Below are positions 33,621 through 45,600 of a DNA stretch of 64,000 nt, in pieces. The stretch is from contig OY294067.1 of the NCBI GenBank assembly GCA_958510875.1, positions 152,549,962 to 152,613,961 of the forward strand, read 5' to 3'. Source of the stretch: Endomychus coccineus. Lineage: Eukaryota; Arthropoda; Insecta; Coleoptera; Endomychidae. Under the pieces are notes generated by a model. The model made no database searches and was not told the origin of the DNA. It saw nothing but the letters and a program-made list of their open reading frames with translations. The position numbers and the translations under genes are program-made. How positions within the stretch are numbered: the stretch's first letter is position 1; every line of letters begins with the position of its first letter.

Positions 33621-36600
33621 TGTAATAATCCTGGGGATTATTATTTTTACGATTGAATCAAAGCAGCCGGAAGCAGGGAAAACTCCCGAAAATGAAGTTG
33701 CTCTAAGTAAACCAAGTATACTTGACACATGAGAGTACTGTAATGTTAGTGTGTTGGCAACGGTCGTCATGTGGGGATCAGTTCTTAATGTTGGGCGGTT
33801 TGCCCTAAACTGACCCGTGGTTCTGGAATAGGCATAGGGGATTGGAACACCACACTTAGAAAAGAGTTACTTCACTTAAGGTAGAGCTTGACGCTATTAC
33901 GACTCAATGTCTCGCTCTACATAATAATAGTACAGATACTAATGTACAGTCTATTATGAATCTAATATGATGTTATTGTTCTAGTTAAACTAGTCTAAGA
34001 GTCAGAGTATCTGTGCCACACAATATGTTTATCATATTAACACAACATTAAACATATTGCTTTGTGGGTCAGCTCCGAGATCTAAACATAATAACATCAC
34101 TTAATAGAAATAAGGTCGAATTCTATAACTTAGGGTTCTTAGGTAATCTCGTATAGGAATGGAGGATTCCTATATTACAGTACAACTCAAATCATTCCGT
34201 GGCGTGTGATTCCGTCGTTAAGGGCATTTCAAATCCCAAAATTCTAAATTCCTGACAGGAACAGACTATACATAGACATTCTGGATTCAACATTTAGAGT
34301 TTTATTCAGATTTAATTAACGAAATTCCTGTCTGGTGACAATAAGTCTCCATCCGATACCTTTTACAAGTTGTACGTGATTTTCAAGAATTAGAGCCTTC
34401 GAAGTGCAATTCCTTCAGAACTTGTACTTATCTACAACGACAGCGTGGGTAGAGTTTTTTTATGGTTACTCGCTGCCCCTCGATATGGAAAGTAGGCAAC
34501 TTTAAATACCGATTTGTGAGTTAGGGAAAAGTATACCATAGTACGGCGAACTCCATTGGCCAATTTGAAATTCTAGCGGGTGGGAAAGTTAGACCTCGGC
34601 GGGGATTCGAAATATAAAAATGAAAACTCTTAGAAAAAGGGCAGTTCCTTTGTCGTGTCTTGCTGAGCAAGCATACTTCCTTGTACATATAGCTCCGTCT
34701 CTCTCTAAGCCAGATTCATTCATTCTTTTTAATTGATATTTTTAACTTAGTCATTTGATTATTTGTGTACTACAAATTACAAGATTTCTATCATACAACT
34801 GTTTTCTTTTTACTCAAAGTAAATTATTTCATCCAAATCAATTTTTATCCTTCTTATAGTTACTTTCATTTACTTAAAATCATTCAAAGCATCAATTTCG
34901 AGAACTTACATTTTACTTCAATATCATTTGCTTGAAGTCTTTTATTTAGTGAATGTTGTTTGGTAACTGGAATCTGAACAAATATAACCTGTGAAAGAAT
35001 TGTGGAGAAAGTCCTTGGTAACTTGTTGATAGAAATCTGAAGTAATTGGATATTTTGGATAATTTCCCTTAACGATTAGACCATTTGATCTGGGTGCGGG
35101 AGAGAACCAGCTCCGTGGTGTATTTTTAACTTAACAAAAAGACGTCGCGTAATACATTTTGTGAAGGCCAGTGAGTGTAAGCTCAAGTGTTAAAAGTTTA
35201 CCCTGTGGAATAAGGATTAATTACTGAATCAGGGTAAGTCTCAAAAAAAGCTATTAGTCTCAAAGTGTTCAAGCAAAAATTCTGAGGTCAGCACGCCCCT
35301 TTCTCGTTTTTGTGTTGGTTTATAGAGGATTGTAACCTTTACTAGAGTATTTTGATTCATTAGAAGTGTATTGATCCATCTGCCGAGCTTCTCACAATTT
35401 GTAGTGAATATAGGTGTCATACATAAGATAGGTACAATTGGGGATCCTTCAACGAGGATCATCATTGGGCTGAAATTAGGGCTATTGTGGGTGTAGAATA
35501 GATTCATAATTATTAGGGGGGTCTGTTAGGAGAGATCATTATTTAAAAGTTGCAATAAGGGTATTTTATTGAGAAATTGAAGGGTTCTTGAAACCCCTAT
35601 TGAGACCCTGATCCTCAAGGACAGGGAGAGTTAGCCATAAGCGGCGAATTTGAGTGTAATTGTTTGAGGTTATCTTGGAAACTAGTGTTTCATATTGTTT
35701 AATTGGTTGTATCAATTTAATAGATCAACATATACAAAGCGAACCAGGTAGTTATGGATAAAGCATCAGGGCTATATATTTAGAGAATCACCCTTCCGGA
35801 ATCTCAACCTTACTACCAGTGGCCTCTCTGGTTCACCTCAAAACCTTGGTTACTTATCCATCAGATTGGTACATTCAAAAATAAGGTTAGCCCCCAAAGA
35901 AACAACTCTCTGGCTACGTTACCTCAGGCGAATCAATAATTCACCGATTGATCGTGCCTGATAAAGTTTTATCAATTTCTTTTATAACTTTTCCAAACCA
36001 TTTAGAAAACTTGCACCGAATTAATTTCGTTTATTTTTATTTCTTGTTAACTACTTGTCATATTTCCACAGTGTGTTTATATGTATGGGACTTTGTGTAT
36101 ATATCTGTTGATTATTACTTTTTGTATACGATTAATATTACCCCAATATACAACTTATACTGTTTGTCTTGTTCTTCATTGATACACCATCCCTTAAATA
36201 ACGTTATAGTGGAATAGAATAATCCTGACGTGATTGTCATTCCGGACATTTTCAGCAACGTGAGGCTGTCATACTAGCACAGTTATATTTCGGCGAGGAA
36301 AGGCCCGCTACTGAACAATTTTATACCAAGTGCTACTGGAGATGAACTCCTTCGAGATTAGTTTCGTTCCCTGGACTATTCTCTAAAACATCTCAAAAGG
36401 GAACTGGTGGCAGCTAAATTTAATCCATTCTACCAACGACAGGGCACTCCTCGTAGTGTAACCCTGTAATTTACACTTTCCGCAACCCTCGAGTTGCATA
36501 AAAGGGTAGCTATCCTAGCATAGTTACAATAAGGTTTCCACTCTCCGTAGCAACATATAGTCCCATAAGGCTTTGACCTTAGGGAACAGTAAACAAACAT

Positions 36601-36704
36601 AACCTAGTAATACCCTGAGCAGGATTTGGATTGCCTGGCTTGTGCAAAAGAACATAATAGATAAGTTTAATAAATTGCTCCCAAAAACCACTCAGAACGT
36701 TACA
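33621..36704 (+). repeat. LTR-B: single 3.1-kb LTR of a second, related element
   Basis: Begins TGTAATAATCCTGGGG straight after a polypurine tract and ends CAGAACGTTACA straight before a primer-binding site, which are LTR boundaries. The first 40 bases and the last GTTACA resemble LTR-A, but the interior does not, and there is no second copy in the window. A TATA-like aaatataaaaatg lies near 34,610. Short frames inside are not recognised. Confidence 0.75.
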
Positions 36705-36706
36705 TT

Positions 36707-36726
36707 TGGTGGCAGCGGTGGGATTG
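36707..36726 (+). promoter_or_regulatory. tRNA-Leu primer-binding site
   Basis: TGGTGGCAGCGGTGGGATTG, two bases after LTR-B, is complementary at all but the last position to the 3' end of animal tRNA-Leu of the AAG/UAG type (ending ATCCCACCGCTGCCACCA). Confidence 0.8.
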
Positions 36727-38899
36727 TAAATTGAACGCGGAAATCCAGAAATTTGGGAATCCACAAATCAAATTCTACAAAAAAGAATTCACGCCGTTTT
36801 GAAAAAAAATAAGTTATCGAAATAAGTTGTATTATTCAAGCGTAAGAAGATGATTACAGTGTAATTGAACTAAGTTGAAAGGTGATATAGGACAATAAAC
36901 TGGCATTGTTGAACTCAACTAAATTGAGTCGAGTCGGGTTACATACGCGGAATCAGTTGCATACAGGATCATCTTAAGTATTTATGCACGAAAGGAATTC
37001 ACGCAATCAGCATATAGATCGTAGTAAATCTGAATTGTATAATCTATACTCTGCAATTGTGAAATAAATAACCAATTCGGATTGAAGTCAAAAATAGGTG
37101 CTTTAGTTTTGCTTGGTGATGTGCTCGCTTCACAGTAATTATTTTTTCTTTTTGTATAATTGAACTGAACTAACGGTTCAGGCGAAAACATCAGAACCAG
37201 CTGTTCTAGGACCAGGAGAATAATTGTGTTATTGCAGTTTGTTTATGTAATTTTTTTTAGCTAGTATAGTTACAGCCAGGACTGGAGTCGAGTTTTGAGT
37301 TAAAAACATTCGCGTATAGTATCCAGTTGATACGAATTATATTGATCCTAGGTAGAAACGAAGTGAAGCGCATCTAACAAACAGGGCATGTTAGGAAACA
37401 CTGATAAAGCAAAAGGTTGTCCTTTATAGTAGATTTTGAAATTTTATGTTTATATGTTTATGTTTTATTACTGCTTTTGAACAGGAACTGTTTTTAATTT
37501 AAACGGACTGTACCCATTCTTTTCAATTCAGGACCCATGTTCGGGGTGGGGACGAGCGAGCGTTGGGCTGAGGTATTAATGTAGTTATGTGCACAGTAGA
37601 CATGAGGGACGTGTATGTGCATGGATTTGTGAGTACACTGTGTTAGTGAGGGATACAGAATTGTTATCCCGGTGTACGGATTTAGAGTGGATAATCCCTG
37701 GGATGGAAGGGATACTCTATGGAACACCCCTCGGATTTGGAAGGTCGATGGACAGAAAGAACAAGCACCCCGACGACAGTCCAGGCTTGATCTCTTCCTC
37801 GCATGGAATTCGCAAGCTTGCCCGGAGGGAAAAAATTTGCGTAACGCTATCCATCTAGGGGGTAGTTCGCGGGAATCTGCTGCAGCAGCGCGAAGCAGAG
37901 GTTAGAGCCGTTATAACGCACGAAGCTCTCCCCTGCTTAGATAATTGATGAAGTCCCGTGGGGACCCTTCAAATTGAAATACAGGATTCAAGTAGATTCA
38001 GGTCTGGCGGTTTAGCGCCATGAGGGTAAATGAGGTCAATGAGCCTACAGGCTGATGAAATTAAGATGATGAATTAGCGCAAAGAGAAGGGGAGGTGATC
38101 CGGATGAACAGGTTTTAAGTGATAGCCGTGTACGGCCATCTATTTTCTGGTAGTTTTTTTTTGTGTTGTCGTTAGGTCCGAGCACGACATTTTAGAACTT
38201 TTCAAGGGAATTCATTCATGCAGAGAGCAGGAGCCGGATTATACATAATGTTTTTTTGTGTGTAAAGTTTGTGTATGTATTTCTAGTGTGGCAGCTTGTA
38301 TTACCTGCATGGATTTATTGTTATTTTTTTTTATTTGCGAAATATGTGTTAGTGTAACATGTTAGATATTAAGTAACTTTAGAGTAACCTCGCTTCTATG
38401 TTACGAGGAAGAAAGTCGAATTTAATTTGTTTTCATGTAAACCTCCTATAATGAAGGGAACAGTTGTTTTAAAATTTATTTTTTTTGCGATTTGGAAACT
38501 TAGCTTCTTTTACTCGGGAGTATTACGGCCGCAACAATGTGCGGGCTAGTAATAGCTTTCCTTCTACGTGCAATATACATGTCATCGCTTAGGGTTACAA
38601 ACTGGAACAATTTTCTTTTGGTTGTGCGATGTTATGGGTTCATGGAAGTTAACGCCGGGGCCCATCAGCCTGTTAGGGGGCACCCGGTTCGCAGTACTTG
38701 TTTTTGTACTGGAATTGATCGACACAGATAACGAAGGATCACCACGAACGAGTCTAGATCCAGGTAAATTGCGGGTACTAGTTTCATCAAAGATGGTTAA
38801 ATGTGGATATCGGTAGTAGTCAGAACTTAGTGATGGCATTATAATTTCGGCGATGCAAGGCTTACGATTTCCGTAGGAGGAGTACCAACCCTGGATACT
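36727..38899 (+). other. Second internal region of the gypsy composite, no recognised domains
   Basis: About 2.2 kb after the LTR-B primer site. Frames at 37,589-37,905 and 38,537-38,816 do not match gag, pol or anything else I know. The second includes a hydrophobic stretch (CGLVIAFLLRAIYM) that could be a membrane segment. If this is the remainder of element B, almost all gag and pol have been lost. Confidence 0.5.
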
Positions 38900-39261
38900 T
38901 ATGTTATGGTATGGAAAAGGAGAAGACCAGGAGAAGAGGATTCCAAGAGGAATGAAATTCAGGCCAGTGACCACGGAGGATTGGACACGTGTGTTGAATG
39001 GAATGTTGATATGTGTTATGGTTTATTTGGCCGCCTGCAATGGAACACCCCTGGACCAGCTTCAGTCGACTACCTGCCGCCCATATGTTTGAAGCCGCCG
39101 CGTATACCGATGGAGAACCTCATGCCTCCCCTCGTATGCAAAATGACCGAGAATGCAAGTTACACTTGACTACTGCCGACGAGGCATACACATTTGGCCG
39201 TTTGGTTGGAAGCAACGAACCCCGTATTCAGCGACATCTCGAGTTCGAACACCTAGTGTAA
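38900..39261 (+). pseudogene. Possible envelope C-terminal tail remnant of element B
   Basis: The frame ends at 39,261 just before taagtgcgggttagtg. The envelope of element A ends at 33,283, shortly before the near-identical cagtgcgggttagtg (about 33,300). Both tails are Pro- and Met-rich and include a TGGAACACCC word. The shared position and downstream sequence suggest a degraded envelope tail; the protein similarity itself is weak. Confidence 0.35.
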
Positions 39262-39583
39262 GTGCGGGTTAGTGATTCGCTCTCCATTCGATCAGTGGCG
39301 TAGGAAGCGGAACTGTTCAGGACTTAAGCATAGCGCTGAAGTGATGACTAAGTTTGTTAATGGTATCTATTGTACGTATTGCGAGGTTATATTATAGGTA
39401 GTAATACAGGGTTTATTTTTATTTTTTTGTTTTGAGGAAGCAGCGTTAACCGCTGTACAATGCGAATTATAATGTTACATGAGCGGAGCTGCTGGAGCGC
39501 GCTCCGGTAGAGATGCCTGCGCGTATCTAGGTAGGCGGATATGATCTGAAGGGTTTTAAAACAATAAACCAGAGGCGGAAAAC

Positions 39584-39630
39584 GAGTGGGTTCTTTCAGA
39601 ACCGCACTCTTTCTTAGAAGAAGGGGGTGA
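39584..39630 (+). promoter_or_regulatory. Stem-loop and polypurine tract before right LTR-A
   Basis: GAGTG.GTTCT (from 39,584) can pair with AGAAC..CACTC (ending 39,609). It is followed by agaagaagggggtga, the plus-strand primer, directly before the LTR at 39,631. Confidence 0.7.
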
Positions 39631-41454
39631 TGTAATAATCCGACGGATTATTACTTTTTGTTTTTGAGGCCTTTGAATATTTGATTTAATTCAAATTGAA
39701 AGTTTTATGAATTATTATATCTAGAAATAAACATACGATATGTTAGATATGTCTATAGGCGACTGTAATCTGATGCAATGACTCCATGCTTAAAAAACGT
39801 AGCAAAGTATGCGGTCAACGGTACTTGCTTTTTCCTGAGTCAGGAGAAGTCCACGTGGAGTTGAGACAAGCTGTCATGTACGATTAATTCTCCTAGCTAG
39901 ATTCCTATTGGCTGCTTGTATGACTTATGGGTGGGCCGTACACCCGGTATTCTGAGTTAAACATATTTTCTGAGCTATGCGCGTGAGGTGGCCCCCCCGC
40001 TTCAATGATTTCATAAAAACTAATTACTTTGAGGGAAAAAGACAGTTCTCAACCACCTAGTCAGTTAGTTCTTAACCACCTACTTGTCGGTAAGTCCAGC
40101 TTGCTTTATGTCCACAGGGATGCTCCATTGTTGCATTAAGTAAAGTCATGTATAAATCAAATCAATCAATATAATGTTTGTCCAGAATATACAAATCAAG
40201 TTAAAGACATTTAGAGAGATTAAATTAACAATACAACAAGGGTTATGCATCCCTAGGGCTGAAGCAGCGCTGGACTTGTTCGCGTCTTCCGCGACTCACG
40301 TAAAGTGTTTGTTTCCTTATTTAAAATCATTTTGTGACAATTTCCTATCATACCAAATTTAATCCGATGTAGAAATCGAGTGTTTAAATCCTTTGTGCGT
40401 TATTTCTACAAAGGGATCGAGAGAAAATTGTGTTAGTAGACCAACAGGGTAAGTGCATTTTGATTGCCAAAGAACAACTGTTATATTGACTTCAACCTCT
40501 GAATCGGCAATATAATATAATGTGGTTATTTAATCTTCAGATCATGCTCCGCCCGCCAATGTTTAATTTGTTAATATATATTTTTCCTGCCATTCAGGCT
40601 AAGTAGTGCTCAATTGTAATTCCGCTTATCGGAGATTACTTAGGGGAGATGATAGAGTATCATGTCGTTAGGTTTACCCCAGCTTACCAGAAAGGGAGGA
40701 ATCCTTTAATTTTGAACATTATTCATCAATTATCGGTGTGATCGAGCGCGAAATCGATCACTGTCCGGAGTTGTGCTAATTATTCTTTCATTTATTTCAA
40801 CTCTCTAAAGAGAACATGGACAAGAACTCGCTCGCTGGCGAAGGGGGTAGAACTAGCGACATTGATAATTTCCCAGGTTCCCACTTAGGAACAACCTGAA
40901 CTTGACATCTTTTAAATTCATGTATCATTCCCATTGCTAAATTTTGGACTAATCTTATGATCGTTTGTTGGATTTTGATGTACGACTTTTTGTCAACTTT
41001 TTTTCAATATACATTTATTTATTATTTAATTTGATTTACGAGTTTAACTGGTAATTCCTAATCACCTCTCAGCGAATGCGACCTTCACAATTTACGCTTG
41101 AATAGATATAAAGATATAAGTATAGGTAATTGTACGAGGTGGTCCCTTGGAAGCGATCGCGGCCTCATAGTCAAAAACAGCTTCTAGGTGGGCTGAAATA
41201 TAGACCTAGTGGTGGCAGCTTCCAAAGAACCTTAAGGGTACATGGATCAACTAAGATCTCTGATACCCGAACAGGTTCCAACAAACAAATCTTAATTTAT
41301 ATAACACGTCGATGAGGTATTAACGCTACCTGAAATAATACCCAGCCGACTGTTACAAGCTTATTCACTTATTTGGAAATATTAAATCTAGAGTAATCTC
41401 AGTTCAGATTTATTATTTATTATTTTAAATTAACACGCTCGGCTCACCGTTACA
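39631..41454 (+). repeat. Right LTR-A of the gypsy composite
   Basis: 1824 bases, begins TGTAATAATCCGACGG, ends GGCTCACCGTTACA. Relative to the left copy it has about 70 extra bases at about 41,031-41,103 and lacks about 20 bases near 41,360. Confidence 0.9.
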
Positions 41455-42700
41455 ATATACACGATTGATATCTATAAAAACCAACAATACTATACAATAG
41501 TTGCTATTTGCTCTTCGTATAAATGAAGTAAGAAATACTAAACTGCATCCTTTTCTAAAACCAGTTGATGTTGTAAAAAGGTTTCTTTTTTCCACACAAC
41601 ATTCCAGTCGGTTTATGATAATTTTATCATACATATTGATAAGACTACTGGGCGATAGCTGTTGTAATGGTCAGGATCTTTTCCTGACTTAAGAAATGGG
41701 AGAATTGCAAATTCCCTCCAATCATCCGGAATATTCAACTTATTTGCCAGGATGTCATTGAATAACAAAAATTCCACCTCGTTCTGTGGTAAATTCACAA
41801 TCATTTTCCGAGTAATATCATCTCTACCGGGAGCTGTGTCTTTTTCGTTATTCAGATTATTTATTATTTCATTAATAGTAAAAGGTACTGTTCAATCATT
41901 GGACTCAATGAACTCAATTCGGTTCTTTACATTATAAGATTTCAATAACTCCATCAGATCAACAGCCATTTTCTTTTTAGGAGAATTTGTTATTCTCGCG
42001 TTAACCCGTTTATTAGAAAAATGGTTGATGGATCTGTACTTTTATTCAAACTATTACAAAATTCCTCAAATTTTTTCCGCCATGATGTCTTACGTGTTAC
42101 AGCAGCAATGTTTATAGTTTATATTCTACAAAATTGTCTAGACAGTATCTTTGAAATTTTTAAATGCTATTTTAGTGTTCCTTTTGGCATTTGTACATTT
42201 TTTATCCCCCCTCAGTATATTATGATTATGATTTTTATAAATCCTGATATAAACGTTATTTCTATTATTATATTCTAATTGGCAATCTATTTTATTATTT
42301 ATATTAGTGATAACATTTTATATCAAGATTATGATTTACTATCTTTTTCCGATATACATCCCAATCAATTTTTTTTTAATTTCTTTTGAATTTGAAATTA
42401 TTCCTAATATTATTACAATGACGATTCATGGAACATAAAATTGGGAAATGATCACTGTAAACATGTTCTTCGAGTAATTTCCAGTTAATTGAGGTGTCAA
42501 AAGCTCCTACAACAATATCCCTAAATGATCAGTTAGACCTATACCAATATTACCTTTTTCTTTTTTTTCAAAGCGCTCCTAGAATAATTGTTTCTTAATT
42601 CTCACTGTATTTTCTCGGGATCTACCTGTTTCAGAATTTCCAATGATCCCTTACTCTTAATTATAATCTCATGAACCCCATTGCACTTTAGTTCCTATTC
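41455..42700 (-). pseudogene. LINE B, 5' half: endonuclease end and RT N-terminus
   Basis: Minus-strand reading gives a decayed endonuclease C-terminus with HVYSDHFPILCSMNRH (about 42,460), then TINEIINNLNNEKDTAPGRD (about 41,870), NIPDDWREFAILPFLKSGKD (about 41,720), IINRLECCVEKRNL and VFIDINRVY ending at the gypsy boundary. It joins in order with 21,250-22,759: the RT first aspartate region is here and the YADD box is there. Stops and shifts are present. About 150 bases upstream of the SDHFP block are too decayed to read. Confidence 0.75.
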
Positions 42701-43503
42701 ATACTGTTTACTGTTTACTTCATAATTTTGTATCTGTTTGATAATGGCATTTCGGTGTTGAAACTATAGTAACGTATATAGTATTGTAAATATATTATAA
42801 TAGAATTTAATTATTTTTTTATTATTTTAATGAATTTTATTTGGATTATTCTACCGGCTAGCTTTTTATCTTTTTTTTTTATTTGATTGTATTTGAACTT
42901 TGAATTAATGTTTATGAAGTTTTTGAACTTTTGAAGTTTATCTATAGAATAATTTTATATGGAATTAAACACAATGCTCTTTGAATTTCACAATATTTAA
43001 TTTCTATGACTCTTCTTTATCTCGGGTAATTAAATTTTATGTTTTACAACATCTATGATATAACCTATAATCACTTTTACAACTAATATTTGTTTATACT
43101 GTTGTAATCAACAATCTTCCTTTTACTTTACAAATAATACTCATAATATGATGTAGAAATTATAAACAAACTTACGTTTAGATAATATCCGAAAGTGTGT
43201 TTAACAATGTTGGCAATGTTCAATTTACTTCTTTTTAATTTCGTTGATTCACTTTTTACACAATACTCTGCTATTTCACAATAATCACAGGTAACTAATT
43301 TTGGTTACTTCTTCTTGAGAATCAGGAACTGTTGATAATACTTTGTTTTATTCTTTTAGATAAGATATAAAACTTTTCGATGTTTTATTAGAATTATATT
43401 GAAGAATGGCAATCGTTGGATACTTCTTATAAATTGGAGGTTATTACAACCTTTTACTTGTTTTAGATACTTGGAACACTTGTTGACCTTTAATAATTTT
43501 TAC
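42701..43503. other. AT-rich DNA upstream of LINE B
   Basis: No open frame or motif recognised. It may be LINE B ORF1 or 5' UTR in decayed form, given its position. Confidence 0.4.
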
Positions 43504-43789
43504 TAACTTCGGTTACTTGGAACTTATCGAAGTTTGGAACACTTGCGTTCACTGATGTTTATTTTTATAAACTTAGGTTAGAACATTTTGGTGAGTTGCC
43601 AGAGAAGCACAGTCTCTACTTAGATATTATTGCAAAAAAACTTATTAACTTCGGTTACTTGGAACTTATCGAAGTTTGGAACACTTGCGTTCACTGATGT
43701 TTATTTTTATAAACTTAGGTTAGAACATTTTGGTGAGTTGCCAGAGAAGCACAGTCTCTAATTAGATGTTAATGCAAACTGACTTGGCT
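43504..43789. repeat. Tandem duplication, period about 143 bp
   Basis: Two copies, 43,504-43,646 and 43,647-43,789, each starting aacttcggttacttggaact and containing cactgatgtttattttta and gccagagaagcacagtctct. They differ at only a few positions near the junction. It lies upstream of LINE B, where some LINEs carry tandem 5' UTR repeats. Confidence 0.85.
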
Positions 43790-44559
43790 TGTCTTTTCAG
43801 ATCCTTTTATAGGCCTCCAAAACCGACGCTACATTTATGTCATTTTCCACCTATTAGGTGCCTTCTTTTCATATCAAGAATGCCAAGTTAATTGTTGTTA
43901 AACTGACTGTTACCAGCCTGACACTAGGAATTCGTCTCGACCAATCAGAGTTTAGTATTCTATAATTTTTGAATTATTGGAGATTTTCAACTTATTTTAA
44001 TTGATAGTGATTCCTTCTTTTTAAATTAATATTGCCTACATTTTTCCACACACTTTGGTATAATATAACCTATGATTGCGTTATTATTAATATGATTATT
44101 CCCATATTTATGGTTTTCTTGACAGTTACTTATTCTTAAATCTAATACATACTATATATATTATATCAATAACATTCTTTTAACATTACATAACTCAAAT
44201 TTACTAATCCTAACTTATATCTATAACATTATTCAATGTTTTGTACTATCTCATGATAGTTTTGTAATCACTTTAATTATGATTTCTGCCTTCGTTACAC
44301 AGTACGTTTCTTCACTTTCACTGAAGTTCTTGTTTATCACTTCTTATTCTATTACATTGTTGTTTATTATGTTTTACATTGTTAATTTTAATATCCTAAC
44401 TATTATTTAGCTTTTACTATTGTTTTTAATTCCATATAAATATCTTTTATTTGATCTTTTCTGATTTTCAAAGTTCGGTAAGTTATTATTTTTAAATTTT
44501 TATTGTTTATTAAATGAAATCATAACAATATATATAGTTTTCATGTTATTATTGATAAT
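43790..44559. other. AT-rich DNA, nothing recognised
   Basis: No coding, RNA or repeat signature seen between the tandem duplication and LINE C. Confidence 0.4.
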
Positions 44560-44825
44560 GGTATAAAAACGAAGTAATTTTCTTTCATTTAATAATAAAT
44601 TTTCGAGAATTATCATAGTTATTCATTAGTTGACAAATATTTCTTTCTTATTTTGCAATATCAATAATTTTGTGGATTTCGATTATCATATCAATAACAA
44701 TATTTTAGTTAGTAGAACAGTAATACGGGATCTTGGTGTTATTATGGATAGACAGCTTACTTTTAATGCAAATTGTGATTATATAGTCAATAAAGCACTC
44801 AAGTCCTTAGGTTTTATAAAAAAAG
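44560..44825 (+). pseudogene. LINE C, RT C-terminal part before the BEL-2 insertion
   Basis: The frame 44,630-44,825 reads FVDFDYHINNNILVSRTVIR, DLGVIMDRQLTFNANCDYIV and NKALKSLGFIKK, the thumb region of a widespread insect LINE type. It is 5' truncated: no endonuclease or palm precedes it. The codon in progress at the BEL-2 boundary continues in the same frame at 50,127. Confidence 0.75.
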
Positions 44826-45370
44826 TGTTAAGATGCGACAGCAGTTGATCGCACCTTAAAGTGATTGGATGCGAAATGTTTTATGCGACAGCATTGATCG
44901 CACTTTGAAATTGTTGAATATTCTTCCACTTGTAATGAAACACGACTTGTTTAATTTTGCTTGTATTTGGTAAAAAATCACGGTGAAATATATAAGCAAG
45001 TTACAAACTCAAGAGTTGGAAAAATACTACAAATTACAGCCTGATAGAAATTCTAAACTAAACAGTTATCCCTACTACACTCCTCATGGGGTTGTTTGTC
45101 ATTCGGTATAATATTTAGAGGTAGAAGTTCATTCTATGTCTTATTGGAAAATTCCGCTTAATCGTTTATTGCTATGCAACCTTTCTGCGAATTCTTACTT
45201 TGTGTTTACGACAGGAAAGTCCAGTATCACTTTGTTCCAAAATACCTATTATAAACGGATTAAGCTCATTTCGGTTCACTTAAATAATTACGATACCTAA
45301 TATAATACAGGAATATTTACAATTGAGTTTTATGGATCTTTCAAAGGATGTCTTTGGTTTGGAACAAACA
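44826..45370 (-). repeat. BEL-2 3' LTR
   Basis: 545 bases, TGTTAAGATGCGACAG to TTGGAACAAACA on the plus strand. The adjacent internal bases (45,371-45,382) read on the minus strand as a G-run ending GGGGAGTA, the plus-strand primer. Confidence 0.95.
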
Positions 45371-45600
45371 TACTCCCCCCCTTGAAAGATCTGTGGGTGT
45401 TCTACCCATGAGCTGGTAGTGCAATGGAGTTCCACGAAGGTCAATAGGACATGGATATACATTCACATGGACATTATATCATAATACAAATATATACATT
45501 TACATAGAATAATATGTTACAAACACAATATATACAGATCAATAATTCGAGTATGTTTCAGATACATTGTATTTCATTTGTTGCAGTCGACCGGGTTCAC

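Larger units (their letters stand above)
22760..41454 (+). mobile_element. Gypsy-type envelope-bearing LTR retrotransposon, composite with an internal second LTR
   Basis: An 18.7-kb plus-strand unit bounded by direct LTRs of one type (A: 22,760-24,550 and 39,631-41,454), flanked by atat on both sides (22,756-22,759 and 41,455-41,458), a likely 4-bp target duplication. Inside are gag, protease, an RT remnant, RNase H with an attached macro domain, integrase, an envelope-like gene, a polypurine tract, a different 3.1-kb LTR (B: 33,621-36,704), a tRNA-Leu primer-binding site, a short second internal region and a second polypurine tract. Coding regions carry many stops. It sits inside LINE B. It may be a tandem LTR-internal-LTR-internal-LTR product of recombination between two related elements. 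Confidence 0.85.

Noticed and set aside
43504..43789. 143-bp direct repeat considered as LTRs of a tiny element
   Set aside because: The copies are head-to-tail with no internal region and no TG...CA ends.
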